Notes: generated by a model not told the origin, from the letters alone. 64,000 nucleotides of DNA from Streptomyces olindensis (GCA_000696115.1 JJOH01000016.1:1-64000); one strand, 5' to 3'; shown: positions 54,516 through 63,359, counted from the first letter of the stretch. Program-made: numbers and translations.

Positions 54516-55661
54516 GTGGTTCTGAAAACCTTCGGGTGGTCGTTCGCGGTCACCGCGCTCGGCCTGGTCGCAGCGGTGCTCTACGGAGGGTGGGCCGCCT
54601 TCGGGCTCGTAGCGATCCTGTCCGTCCTCGAGATCTCGCTGTCCTTCGACAACGCGGTGGTCAACGCCGGGATCCTGAAGAAGATGAATGCCTTCTGGCA
54701 GAAGATCTTCCTCACGATCGGCATTCTCATCGCCGTCTTCGGTATGCGACTGGTCTTCCCCGTCGTGATCGTCGCGCTCAGCGCCCAGCTGGGCCCGATC
54801 GAGGCCGTCGACCTCGCGCTCACCGACAAGGACCAGTACCAGCAGTACGTCACGGACGCCCACCCGTCGATCGCCGCCTTCGGTGGCATGTTCCTGCTGA
54901 TGATCTTCCTGGACTTCATCTTCGAGGACCGGGACATCAAGTGGCTCGGCTGGCTGGAGCGCCCGCTGGCCAAGCTCGGCAAGGTCGACATGCTGTCGGT
55001 CTGCATCGCCCTGATCGTCCTGCTGATCTCCGCGATCACCTTCGGCGCCAACGCCCACCAGCACGGCGGCACCCACGCCGACAAGGCGGAGACCGTCCTG
55101 CTCTCCGGCATCGCCGGCCTGATCACCTACATGATCGTCGGCGGCCTCTCCGGCTACTTCGAGGACAAGCTCGAAGAGGAGGAGGAGCGCGAGCACGAGG
55201 CCGAGGAGAAGGCCGCGCGCGAGGGCAAGCCCAAGTCGGCGGTCCTGTTGGCCGGCAAGGCCGCGTTCTTCATGTTCCTCTACCTCGAGGTCCTGGACGC
55301 GTCCTTCTCGTTCGACGGCGTGATCGGCGCCTTCGCCATCACCAACGACATCGTCCTGATGGCCCTCGGCCTCGGCATCGGCGCCATGTACGTCCGGTCG
55401 CTGACCGTCTACCTGGTCCGCGAGGGCACCCTCGACGACTACGTCTACCTGGAGCACGGCGCGCACTACGCCATCGGCGCCCTCGCCATGGTCCTGCTCG
55501 TCACCATCCAGTACGAGATCAACGAGTTCATCACCGGCTCCATCGGCGTCCTCCTGATCGGTGCCTCCTTCTGGTCCTCCGTGCGCCGCAACCGCGCCAT
55601 CGCGGCGGCCGAGGGAAAAGCCGGCTCGGACGAGAAGACTGAAATCTCCTCCGGGGTGTGA
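54516..55661 (+). CDS. TerC/DUF475-family integral membrane protein
   Basis: 381 aa, about nine helices. The two repeats each carry the acidic metal-site signature: SLSFDNAVVNAG and SFSFDGVIGAF. A charged coiled segment (EDKLEEEEEREHEAEEKAAREG) lies between them in the cytoplasm. TerC proteins act with TerD in stress and metal handling, forming a membrane-associated complex. GTG 54516; ribosome site weak. Placed between terD copies. Confidence 0.92.
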   Translation: MVLKTFGWSFAVTALGLVAAVLYGGWAAFGLVAILSVLEISLSFDNAVVNAGILKKMNAFWQKIFLTIGILIAVFGMRLVFPVVIVALSAQLGPIEAVDLALTDKDQYQQYVTDAHPSIAAFGGMFLLMIFLDFIFEDRDIKWLGWLERPLAKLGKVDMLSVCIALIVLLISAITFGANAHQHGGTHADKAETVLLSGIAGLITYMIVGGLSGYFEDKLEEEEEREHEAEEKAAREGKPKSAVLLAGKAAFFMFLYLEVLDASFSFDGVIGAFAITNDIVLMALGLGIGAMYVRSLTVYLVREGTLDDYVYLEHGAHYAIGALAMVLLVTIQYEINEFITGSIGVLLIGASFWSSVRRNRAIAAAEGKAGSDEKTEISSGV

Positions 55662-55788
55662 CACCCCTCCGGGAGAGGAACGCTCTGTGCGGGGCGGCCA
55701 CCGAGGACTCCTCGGGGCCGCCCCGTCGGTCGTCAAGGACCGTGGGCACGGCGGTGACCTGCGGTCCGCAAGAGAACCTGGGGGCGGA

Positions 55789-56517
55789 ATGGGCCTGTTC
55801 GACGGATTCCGGCGCGGCGATGTGCAGTTCGACTCGGGCAACGCGAACACCAACGCGATCGAGCTGACCAAGCGGCGCGCGCAGATATCCCTCACCAAGC
55901 AGGACGCGGCCAACGGCCACCTGCGGGTCAACCTGAGCTGGCGCATGCGCACGTCCGACATCGGCGGCTCGCAGCGCGAGAGCCTGCTGCGGCACCCCTT
56001 CAGGGCGCTCAAGCCGCCGGAGGTCATCGGCCACAGCCAGAGCGTGGTCAACGTCGACCTCGACCTGGGCTGCCTGTACGAACTCCAGGACGGCACCAAG
56101 GGCGTCGTCCAGCCCCTCGGCGGCTACTTCGGAGACGTCAACGGCCCGCCGTACGTCAAGCTCAGCGGCGACGACCGCTTCGGCTCCGGGTCCGGCGAGA
56201 CGATGTACATCAACCTGGACCACCGCGACAGCATCAAGCGGCTCCTGGTCTTCGTCTACATCTACGACCAGACACCCGCCTTCGACCGGGCCCACGCCAT
56301 CGTCACGCTCTACCCGAGCAACGGCCCCCGCATCGAGATCCACCTCGACGAACGCCAGCCGCAGGCCCGCTCCTGCGCCGTCGTCATGATCGAGAAGGTG
56401 AAGAACGAGATCATCGTGCGCCGCGAGGCGAAGTTCGTCTACGGCTTCCAGGCGGAGCTGGACCGGCTGTACGGGTGGGGGCTGCAGTGGGGCCGGGGCT
56501 ACAAGACGAAGGTCTAG
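55789..56517 (+). CDS. TerD-like (tellurium resistance) protein, divergent member
   Basis: 242 aa. Starts MGLFDGFRRGDVQFDSGNAN and shows a TerD-type beta-sandwich with VNVDLDLGCLYELQDG and LLVFVYIYDQTPAF in place of canonical calcium motifs. The C-terminus KFVYGFQAELDRLYGWGLQW replaces the usual TerD WKFRAxGQGY end. ATG 55789 with GGGGGCGG upstream. It follows terC by 127 nt and is likely part of the same stress system. Confidence 0.88.
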   Translation: MGLFDGFRRGDVQFDSGNANTNAIELTKRRAQISLTKQDAANGHLRVNLSWRMRTSDIGGSQRESLLRHPFRALKPPEVIGHSQSVVNVDLDLGCLYELQDGTKGVVQPLGGYFGDVNGPPYVKLSGDDRFGSGSGETMYINLDHRDSIKRLLVFVYIYDQTPAFDRAHAIVTLYPSNGPRIEIHLDERQPQARSCAVVMIEKVKNEIIVRREAKFVYGFQAELDRLYGWGLQWGRGYKTKV

Positions 56518-56585
56518 GGCCCGTCGATGGTCCAGGGCCCGTCGAGCACGTGATCCACACGCCGGGCCCTGGCTCCGCCGGCCGG

Positions 56586-56606
56586 GCCGGGCCCCCGCGG
56601 GCCCGG
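56586..56606. terminator. GC-rich hairpin between convergent ter genes
   Basis: CCGGGCC/GGCCCGG-type arms surrounding CCCGCG, lying just before the stop of the next, convergent gene. Position is approximate. Confidence 0.45.
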
Positions 56607-56608
56607 GT

Positions 56609-57547
56609 CTAGCGTCCGATGAACTGCGGGCCCTGCGGGGGCAGGCGGAAGTCCGGGTCGGGGGCCGCGGTGACCGGCCCCGGGTAGCCGTAGCCCGTCT
56701 GCGCCCCCGCGACGCCCGCCGTGGCCGGTGCCTGGGGGTAGCCGTGGCCGGGCCCGCTCGTGGGCTGCGGATAGCCGTACGCGGGCTGGGTCGTCGCGGG
56801 CTGCTGGGGCGGATACCCGTAGGCCGGCTGCGCGGGCACCGCGGTCGGCTGCTCCGGCGGCAGCGGCCGGGACACCTCGGGGGAGTGCTGGACCGTGGCG
56901 GGGGGCTGCTGAGCGGGGCCGGTGGTCGTCGGCTGCGCGGGCGGAGGCACGGCCGTGGTCGGGGGCGTGGGAACCGTCGTCGTCGGCTCCTCCGCCGCCG
57001 CCTCCGACTCGTCCACCGAGATGCCGTAGTCGGTCGCGAGCCCCTTCAGCCCGTTCTCGTAGCCCTCGCCCAGCGCGCGGAACTTCCAGCCCTCGCCGCG
57101 CCGGTACAGCTCGCCGCAGATCAGCGCGGTCTCCTGGCCCGTCTCCGGCTTGACGTCGAAGTACGCCAGCGCCTCCGCCCCGGTGTCCGCCGCGTCGTAC
57201 AGCAGGATGCGCAGGGCCTGTACGCGGTCGAACGTGACGCCGTCCGCCGAGGCGACGAGCAGAATCCGGCCGACCTCCGTCTCGACACCGGTGAGATCTG
57301 TCTGGATCGTGTCGGTCAGGCCCTCGGCGACCCGCTTCTTGCCGAGCCGCCACACCTTCCCGGAGGGGTGCCGGGGCTGGTTGTAGAAGACGAAGTCCTC
57401 GTCGGAGCGCACACGACCGTCGGGGCCGAGGAGCAGCGCGGAGGCGTCGACGTCCGGAACCCCCTGCCCGGGTGTCCAGCGCAGCACGGCGCGCACCGTG
57501 GTGGCTTCCAGCGGGACGTTCGACCCCTTCAGCATCGCGTGCGTCAT
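56609..57547 (-). CDS. TerD-domain protein with Pro/Gln-rich YGYP-repeat tail
   Basis: 312 aa. Residues 1-175 are a TerD domain (MLKGSNVPLEATTVRAVLRW, DVDASALLLGPDGRV, WKFRALGEGYENGLKGLATDYGI). Residues 180-312 are disordered Pro/Thr/Gln with repeated YGYP units. The tail may act as a binding or condensation module for the stress complex. ATG 57547. Convergent with the preceding TerD-like gene, divergent from the lyase gene. Confidence 0.9.
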   Translation of the reverse strand: MTHAMLKGSNVPLEATTVRAVLRWTPGQGVPDVDASALLLGPDGRVRSDEDFVFYNQPRHPSGKVWRLGKKRVAEGLTDTIQTDLTGVETEVGRILLVASADGVTFDRVQALRILLYDAADTGAEALAYFDVKPETGQETALICGELYRRGEGWKFRALGEGYENGLKGLATDYGISVDESEAAAEEPTTTVPTPPTTAVPPPAQPTTTGPAQQPPATVQHSPEVSRPLPPEQPTAVPAQPAYGYPPQQPATTQPAYGYPQPTSGPGHGYPQAPATAGVAGAQTGYGYPGPVTAAPDPDFRLPPQGPQFIGR

Positions 57548-57699
57548 GCGGTCATCCTGCCTTCTCGGTCCTGCTCACGACAACGCGGGGGGCCGCGCCG
57601 CCACGAGCGGCGCCGAGGGCGGACGGCGACTACCGTCGTCATGGCCGGGCCCGGCTGTGCTTGCCCGCGTTACCTGAAATTCATGCCTGACGGGAACCT

Positions 57700-57726
57700 T
57701 TGACATGGACTTCTACGTACTATTAC
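57700..57726 (+). promoter_or_regulatory. Candidate promoter of the ter biosynthetic operon
   Basis: TTGACA (57700-57705) and TATTAC (57721-57726) with a short 15-nt spacer, about 50 nt before the lyase start. The spacing is below the usual 16-18, so support is modest. Confidence 0.35.
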
Positions 57727-57777
57727 CGGCCACCTTTCGACGATTCGCAGGTCGCGCAACCACCACGGGGGAGTTCC

Positions 57778-58944
57778 ATGCGTCATTTCGGGCACATCGC
57801 CCCTGAGGTGCGGAAGCGTCTCTTCCACCGCGAGCCCTGCGTGTTCACCGCGGACTCCCCGGCCCGGCTGCTCTCGGCCGCCCTGGGCGCCACGCTCTAC
57901 AGCCCGGCCACCCGGCCGCGCCTCGCCGACGACGTCGTCAAGCAGGGCGGACGCGGCGTGGTCTCCATGGTGCTGTGCCTGGAGGACTCGATCGACGACG
58001 CGGACGTCGGCCCCGGTGAGGAGAACCTCGTCCGCCAGTTCGGCGCCCTCGCCGACCTCCCGGACGCGGACCTGCCGCTGCTGTTCATCCGGGTCCGCGT
58101 CCCCGAGCAGATCCCCGACCTGGTGCGACGCCTCGGCCCCGCCGTCCGCCTGCTGTCCGGATTCGTGCTGCCCAAGTTCACCGAGGAACGCGGCATCCCC
58201 TTCCTGGAGGCCCTGGCGACCGCCGAGGCCGAAAGCGGCCGTCGCCTTTTCGCCATGCCGGTGCTGGAGTCGCCGGAGCTGCTGTACCGGGAGACCCGCG
58301 TGGAGACCCTGGAGGGCATCTTCCGCGCGATCGACAAGTACCGCGACCGCGTCCTCGCCCTGCGCCTCGGCGTGACGGACTTCTGCTCCTCCTACGGGCT
58401 GCGCAGAGGCCCCGACATGACCGCCTACGACGTCCAGATCGTCGCCTCCGTGATCGCCGACGTGGTGAACATGCTGGGCCGCGCCGACGGCACCGGCTTC
58501 ACCGTGACCGGGCCGGTGTGGGAGTACTTCCGGGTCCAGGAGCGCATGTTCAAGCCGATGCTGCGGCAGAGCCCCTTCCTGGAGGTGCAGGCCGCGGACC
58601 TGCGCGAGAAGCTGATTGAGCACGCCATGGACGGCCTGCTGAGGGAGATCTCCCTGGACCACGCCAACGGCCTGCTGGGCAAGACCTGCATCCATCCCTC
58701 GCACGTGCTGCCGGTCCACGCCCTGTCGGTCGTCAGCCACGAGGAGTTCTCGGACGCCCAGGACATCGTGCGCCCCGAGCGCGGCGGCGGCGGTGTCCTG
58801 AGGTCCGCCTACACGAACAAGATGAACGAGGTGAAGCCGCATCGGGCCTGGGCCGAGCGGACCCTGCTGCGAGCCGAGGTTTTCGGCGTGGCGAACGAGG
58901 ACATCGGCTTCGTGGAGCTGCTCGCGGCGGGGCTGCCGAGCTGA
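57778..58944 (+). CDS. Ter-associated C-C bond lyase (HpcH/HpaI-like TIM barrel)
   Basis: 388 aa, PF15617-type lyase related to citrate lyase beta. RHFGHIAPEVRKRLFHREP opens it; LCLEDSIDD and FAMPVLESPELLYRE carry the acidic metal ligands, and CIHPSHVLPVHAL resembles the substrate-binding loop. ATG 57778 with GGGGGAG 4 nt upstream. First of three genes of the biosynthetic module described for ter stress systems; the product (nucleoside-like metabolite) is not known. Confidence 0.88.
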   Translation: MRHFGHIAPEVRKRLFHREPCVFTADSPARLLSAALGATLYSPATRPRLADDVVKQGGRGVVSMVLCLEDSIDDADVGPGEENLVRQFGALADLPDADLPLLFIRVRVPEQIPDLVRRLGPAVRLLSGFVLPKFTEERGIPFLEALATAEAESGRRLFAMPVLESPELLYRETRVETLEGIFRAIDKYRDRVLALRLGVTDFCSSYGLRRGPDMTAYDVQIVASVIADVVNMLGRADGTGFTVTGPVWEYFRVQERMFKPMLRQSPFLEVQAADLREKLIEHAMDGLLREISLDHANGLLGKTCIHPSHVLPVHALSVVSHEEFSDAQDIVRPERGGGGVLRSAYTNKMNEVKPHRAWAERTLLRAEVFGVANEDIGFVELLAAGLPS

Positions 58945-58987
58945 GTCCTCGAGTCAGGTACACCGGTGAACGCGACGCAGGGAATCC

Positions 58988-61510
58988 ATGGAGAAGGCAG
59001 TGAACGAGGGGCCGCACCACGAGGTGCGCGACGGCGTCTGGTCGGGCAGCTGGGTCGCCGAGCGGCTCGGCGTCGGGCTCGCCGGTGACGACCGGCTGAC
59101 CGACCTGCTGGGACTGGCGCTGCGCCGCAACCCCAAGCGGGCGCACCTGCTGGTGTCGAACGTGCTGGGCAAGCACGTGCCGCAGTCGCCGTCGGTGGTG
59201 TACGGCCACGGGGTCGAGCTCGGCCGCCGGGTCCGTGACCTGCTGGGCGAGGAGGAGGCACGCGCGGCGGTCGTCCTCGGCTACGCGGAGACCGCGACCG
59301 GCCTCGGCCACTCCGTCGCCGACGGCCTCGGCCTCGCGCCCTGCCTGCACTCCACCCGCCGCCCGGTCGCCGGCCTCGCCCCCGCGGGCGGCTTCGAGGA
59401 GTCCCACTCGCACGCGACCTCGCACCTGCTCCTGCCGGAGGACCCCGCGCTGCTCGCCGGTGACGGACCGCTGGTCCTGGTCGACGACGAGTTCTCCACG
59501 GGGAACACGGTGCTGAACACCATCCGGGACCTGCACGTGCGGTATCCGCGGCGGCGGTACGTCGTGGTGGCGCTGGTGGACATGCGGTCGGCGGCGGATG
59601 CCGGCCGGCTGGAGGAGTTCGCCCGTGAGATCGGCGCGCGGGTGGATCTCGTGGCGGCGGCTTCGGGGACGGTGCTGCTGCCCGAGGGGGTGCTGGAGAA
59701 GGGGCAGGAGCTGGTGGCGCGCCACGAGGCCGACAGCGCCCTTCCAGGGGCGCGGGGAACTGCGCGACCAGCCCCCACCGGCCCGCACCCGGACGACGAC
59801 GGCACCCGCCCCCGGCTCACCCGCATAGACCTGCACTGGCCCCGCGGCCTGCCGGACGGCGGACGGCACGGCTTCACCCCCGCCCACCGGGAGCGGCTGG
59901 AGGCCGCCCTGCCCGGCATGGCGGCCCGGATCGCCGCGGCACTGCCCGCCGACGCCCGCCGCGTGCTCGTGCTCGGCTTCGAGGAGCTGATGTACGCCCC
60001 GCTGCGGCTCGCCGAGGCCCTGGAGCGGACCACGGACGCCGAGGTGCGCTACTCCACCACCACCCGATCGCCCGTCCTCGCCGTCGACGACCCCGGCTAC
60101 GCGATACGCACCCGCCTGGTCTTCCCCGCCCACGACGACCCCGCCGACGGCCCCGGAGAGCGGTACGCCTACAACGTCGCCGGCGCCGGCTTCGACGCCG
60201 TCGTCGCCGTCGTCGACTCGGTGGGCGACACCCCCCGGCTGCACGCGCCCGACGGCCTGCTGGCGCGGCTCGCCGCACACACGCCGCGGGTCCTCCTCGC
60301 CGTCGTACCGTCGTACGTCCCCGAGCCCCGGCCCGCCCCCGAAAGGCCCTCCATGCTGCCCGAGCCCCTCCGCGGCCCCGCCTTCTCCTCGTACGCGCCC
60401 GAGGAGGTCGGCTGGCTGCTCCAGGACCTCTCGGACGTGACGCTGGAGGCGCCGACCGAGGAGCGCGAGGAGGCCATCCAGAGCGGCGGCGCGCACTACG
60501 CGGAGTCGCTGCCCGTGGAGTACCAGCCGAGCGAGCAGTACCAGGAGCTGTTCCACGCCGCGCTGGAGACCTCGGCGGCCCGCATCGCCCGGGCGGTCGG
60601 CGTCGTCACGGAGACCGTCCTCGCGGAGCGGTCCCCCCGACCCGTCCTGGTCTCCCTGGCCCGCGCCGGCACCCCGGTCGGCATCCTGATGCGCCGCTGG
60701 GCCCAGCACCGGCACGTCCTCGACCTGCCGCACTACGCCGTGTCGATCGTCCGCGGCCGCGGCATCGACGCCAACGCCCTGCGCTGGCTCGCCGCACACC
60801 ACGACCCCCGGGACGTCGTCTTCGTCGACGGCTGGACCGGCAAGGGCGCCATCACCCGCGAACTCGCCCAGGCCCTCACGGAGTTCGAGGAGTCCGACGG
60901 CATCACCGGCTTCGACCCGGAGATCGCCGTCCTGGCCGACCCCGGCTCCTGCGTGCGCACCTACGGCACCCGCGAGGACTTCCTCATCCCCTCCGCCTGC
61001 CTCAACTCGACCGTGTCCGGCCTGATCTCGCGGACGGTGCTGCGCGCGGACCTGGTCGGCCCGCACGACTACCACGGCGCGAAGTTCTACCGCGAACTCG
61101 CCGGCACCGACGTGTCGGTGACCTTCCTGGACGCCGTCTCCGCCCGTTTCCCGGAGGTCGCGGACGCCGCCTGCGCCCAGGCCAAGGACCTGCTCGCCGC
61201 CGACCGCTCGCCCACCTGGGAGGGCTGGGCCGCCGTCGAACGCATCAGTGAGGAGTACGGCATCCACGACGTCAACCTCGTCAAGCCCGGCGTCGGCGAG
61301 ACCACCCGGGTCATGCTGCGCCGCGTGCCGTGGAAGGTCCTGGCACGCGCCGGGGCGGGCAGCGACCTCGACCACGTCCGCCTGCTGGCCGAGCAGCGCG
61401 GCGTGCCCGTCGAGGAGGTGGCCGACCTGCCCTACACCTGCGTCGGCCTGATCCACCCCAAGTACACCCGGGGCGCGACCGGCGCCGACGGCAAGGCGGT
61501 GACGGTCTGA
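58988..61510 (+). CDS. PRTase-TRSP-PRTase-PELOTA fusion protein of the ter system
   Basis: 840 aa combining two genes often separate elsewhere. Residues about 20-250: phosphoribosyltransferase with PRPP loop LVLVDDEFSTGNT (161-173). About 275-430: TRSP domain (LVLGFEELMYAPL, TTTRSPVLAVDD). About 450-740: second PRTase of the StiP type (VFVDGWTGKGA near 608-620). Last 75 residues: PELOTA-like RNA-binding end (WKVLARAGAGSDLDHVRLLA). A linker (251-268) is encoded by a dispersed repeat. It lies 43 nt after the lyase; its stop overlaps the HAD start by 1 nt. Confidence 0.85.
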   Translation: MEKAVNEGPHHEVRDGVWSGSWVAERLGVGLAGDDRLTDLLGLALRRNPKRAHLLVSNVLGKHVPQSPSVVYGHGVELGRRVRDLLGEEEARAAVVLGYAETATGLGHSVADGLGLAPCLHSTRRPVAGLAPAGGFEESHSHATSHLLLPEDPALLAGDGPLVLVDDEFSTGNTVLNTIRDLHVRYPRRRYVVVALVDMRSAADAGRLEEFAREIGARVDLVAAASGTVLLPEGVLEKGQELVARHEADSALPGARGTARPAPTGPHPDDDGTRPRLTRIDLHWPRGLPDGGRHGFTPAHRERLEAALPGMAARIAAALPADARRVLVLGFEELMYAPLRLAEALERTTDAEVRYSTTTRSPVLAVDDPGYAIRTRLVFPAHDDPADGPGERYAYNVAGAGFDAVVAVVDSVGDTPRLHAPDGLLARLAAHTPRVLLAVVPSYVPEPRPAPERPSMLPEPLRGPAFSSYAPEEVGWLLQDLSDVTLEAPTEEREEAIQSGGAHYAESLPVEYQPSEQYQELFHAALETSAARIARAVGVVTETVLAERSPRPVLVSLARAGTPVGILMRRWAQHRHVLDLPHYAVSIVRGRGIDANALRWLAAHHDPRDVVFVDGWTGKGAITRELAQALTEFEESDGITGFDPEIAVLADPGSCVRTYGTREDFLIPSACLNSTVSGLISRTVLRADLVGPHDYHGAKFYRELAGTDVSVTFLDAVSARFPEVADAACAQAKDLLAADRSPTWEGWAAVERISEEYGIHDVNLVKPGVGETTRVMLRRVPWKVLARAGAGSDLDHVRLLAEQRGVPVEEVADLPYTCVGLIHPKYTRGATGADGKAVTV
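59741..59793 (+). repeat. Dispersed Streptomyces repeat inside the PRTase fusion gene
   Basis: Includes CAGGGGCGCGGGGAACTGCG and CGACCAGCCCCCACCGGCCC, the form in which this family occurs between genes across Streptomyces. Here it is in frame and encodes the GARGTARPAPTGP linker. Confidence 0.65.
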
Positions 61511-62319
61511 TGCCCGTACTCGTCGCGAGCGACCTGGACCGCACCCTGATCTACTCCTCCGCGGCCCTGGCGCTGACCATGCCCGACGCGCGGGCGCCCC
61601 GGCTGCTGTGCGTGGAGGTGCACGAGAGCAGGCCGCTGTCGTACATGACGGAGACGGCGGCCCAGCTCCTCACCGACCTGGGCGACGCGGCCGTGTTCGT
61701 GCCGACGACGACCCGGACCCGCAAGCAGTACCAGCGCATCAACCTGCCGGGCCCGGAGCCGACGTACGCGATCTGCGCCAACGGCGGGCACCTCATGGTG
61801 GACGGCGTCTCCGACCCGGACTGGCACGCGCGGGTGACCGCGCGGCTGGCCGACCAGTGCGCACCCCTGGCCGAGGTGCAGGAACACCTGCTGCGGGCCG
61901 CCGACCCGGTGTGGGTGCGCAAGCACCGCACCGCCGACGACCTCTTCGCCTACCTCGTCGTCGAGCGCGAACTGCTGCACGAGGACTGGGTGAAGGAACT
62001 CGCGGTGTGGGCGGAGAACCGCGGCTGGACGGTGTCCCTCCAGGGCCGCAAGATCTACGCCGTGCCCAAGCCGCTCACCAAGAGCGCGGCGATGCGCGAG
62101 GTGGCCCGGCGGACCGGGGCCGATCTCACGCTCGCCGCGGGTGACTCCCTGCTCGACACCGACCTGCTCCTCGCGGCGGACCAGGGCTGGCGGCCCGGCC
62201 ACGGGGAGCTGGCCGACACCGGCTTCACGGCTCCCTCGATCAGAGTGCTTCCCGACCGGGGTGTCCTCGCCGGGGAGCGGATCCTGCGGGAGTTTCTGAG
62301 GGCAGTACAGGGCGCCTGA
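61510..62319 (+). CDS. HAD-superfamily phosphatase of the ter biosynthetic module
   Basis: 269 aa. Motif I DLDRTLIYSS (nucleophile and acid Asp), motif III Lys near PKPLTKSAA, motif IV GDSLLDTDLL. Cap domain lies between. ATG 61510 overlaps the stop of the fusion gene (TGATG). A phosphosugar or nucleotide-like substrate made by the PRTases is likely. Its end overlaps the DedA gene by 80 nt. Confidence 0.9.
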   Translation: MPVLVASDLDRTLIYSSAALALTMPDARAPRLLCVEVHESRPLSYMTETAAQLLTDLGDAAVFVPTTTRTRKQYQRINLPGPEPTYAICANGGHLMVDGVSDPDWHARVTARLADQCAPLAEVQEHLLRAADPVWVRKHRTADDLFAYLVVERELLHEDWVKELAVWAENRGWTVSLQGRKIYAVPKPLTKSAAMREVARRTGADLTLAAGDSLLDTDLLLAADQGWRPGHGELADTGFTAPSIRVLPDRGVLAGERILREFLRAVQGA

Positions 62320-63034
62320 GAACTCGGGTGTCCTGGTCGTCGTGCGGGTGCGGCGCCGTCGTGGCCGTTCGCGTCTCGCGGCGGAGCCGCACATCGGCAC
62401 CGCCCGGCGCTCCTTCAGGGCGTCGCCGCAGCAGCCGTATCGCGATGAACGCCACCACTGCCAGGGCCGCCACGGCCAGGACCACCTTGGAGTAGGTGGA
62501 GACGATGTCGGACACCGTGTGCCAGTTCGCGCCGAGGAAGTAGCCCGCGAGCACGAACACCGTGTTCCAGATCGCGCTGCCCAGCGTGGTCAGGCCCAGG
62601 AACACCGGCAGGCGCATGCGCTCCACGCCCGCCGGCACGGAGATCAGACTGCGGAAGATCGGGATCATCCGCCCGAAGAACACGGCCTTGGTGCCGTGCT
62701 TGAGGAACCACGCCTCGGTCTTCTCGATGTCCGAGACCTTCACCAGCGGAAGCCGGGCCGCGACGGCCACCGTCCGGTCACGGCCGAGCAGCGCCCCGAC
62801 CCCGTACAGCGCCAGCGCGCCGATCACGGAGCCGGCCGTCGTCCACAGCAGGACGGCGAGCAGGCTCATCCGCCCGCTGCTCGCGGCGAACCCGGCCAGC
62901 GGCAGGATCACCTCGCTGGGCAGGGGCGGGAACAGGTTCTCCAGGGCGATGGCGAGACCGGCACCCGGCGCGCCCAGCGCGTCCATGAGGTCGTTGACCC
63001 ACTGCGGTCCGGCGTCCGCGGCGATGGCTGTCAT
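62240..63034 (-). CDS. DedA/VTT-family membrane protein with repeat-derived C-terminal tail
   Basis: 264 aa. Core helices with ENLFPPLPSEVILPLAGF and FFGRMIPIFRSLISVPAG, the DedA signatures of lipid-flippase-like proteins that support envelope integrity. From about residue 210 the protein continues as an Arg/Pro-rich tail encoded by a dispersed repeat copy, so its stop lies inside the end of the convergent HAD gene (80-nt overlap). ATG 63034. Confidence 0.9.
   Translation of the reverse strand: MTAIAADAGPQWVNDLMDALGAPGAGLAIALENLFPPLPSEVILPLAGFAASSGRMSLLAVLLWTTAGSVIGALALYGVGALLGRDRTVAVAARLPLVKVSDIEKTEAWFLKHGTKAVFFGRMIPIFRSLISVPAGVERMRLPVFLGLTTLGSAIWNTVFVLAGYFLGANWHTVSDIVSTYSKVVLAVAALAVVAFIAIRLLRRRPEGAPGGADVRLRRETRTATTAPHPHDDQDTRVLRRPVLPSETPAGSAPRRGHPGREAL
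62340..62420 (-). repeat. Dispersed Streptomyces repeat in the DedA C-terminal coding region
   Basis: Minus-strand reading has TGCCGATGTGCGGCTCCGCC, then CGCGAACGGCCACGACGGCG, closely matching the intergenic copy at 42656-42748. Confidence 0.65.
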
Positions 63035-63057
63035 GCCGCCACGCTAGGAAACCGGAC

Positions 63058-63107
63058 CTGAAGGGATCCTGAGGAACTGAAGGGATCCCGAACTGAAGGG
63101 ATCCCGA
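63058..63107. repeat. Three direct repeats upstream of dedA
   Basis: CTGAAGGGATCCTGA at 63058 and CTGAAGGGATCCCGA at 63077 and 63093; spacing 19 and 16 nt. They fill most of the 81-nt gap between the DedA start and the FmdB stop. Confidence 0.7.
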
Positions 63108-63115
63108 GGAGAGCG

Positions 63116-63337
63116 TCAGCCGCAGCAGCCGCCACCGCAGCAGCCGCCGCCTCCGCCACCCGCGCGGGGCGCCGGGGCCGGGGCGGAGGCCGAGCCTCCC
63201 ACCGCGACCGTGGAGAGGAGCTTCACCGTGTCGTCGTGGCCCGAGGGGCAGGCCGCGGGAGCGGAGGACTCCGCCATGGGACGGCTCAGTTCGAAGGTGT
63301 CGCCGCAGGTACGGCAGCGGTACTCGTAGCGAGGCAT
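63116..63337 (-). CDS. FmdB-family zinc-ribbon protein
   Basis: 73 aa. MPRYEYRCRTCGDTFEL with two Cys pairs (CRTC, and ACPSGH in place of a second CxxC), then a Gly-rich tail ending GGGCCGGGCCG with two CC pairs. ATG 63337 is chosen over 63343 from family start. The family is linked to formamidase regulation in Methylophilus; role here unknown. Confidence 0.85.
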   Translation of the reverse strand: MPRYEYRCRTCGDTFELSRPMAESSAPAACPSGHDDTVKLLSTVAVGGSASAPAPAPRAGGGGGGCCGGGCCG

Positions 63338-63359
63338 GCGCACAGGTTAACCGGCACGG

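Noticed and set aside
63058..63107. CRISPR array
   Set aside because: Only three 15-nt repeats with spacers of 1-4 nt and no cas genes.
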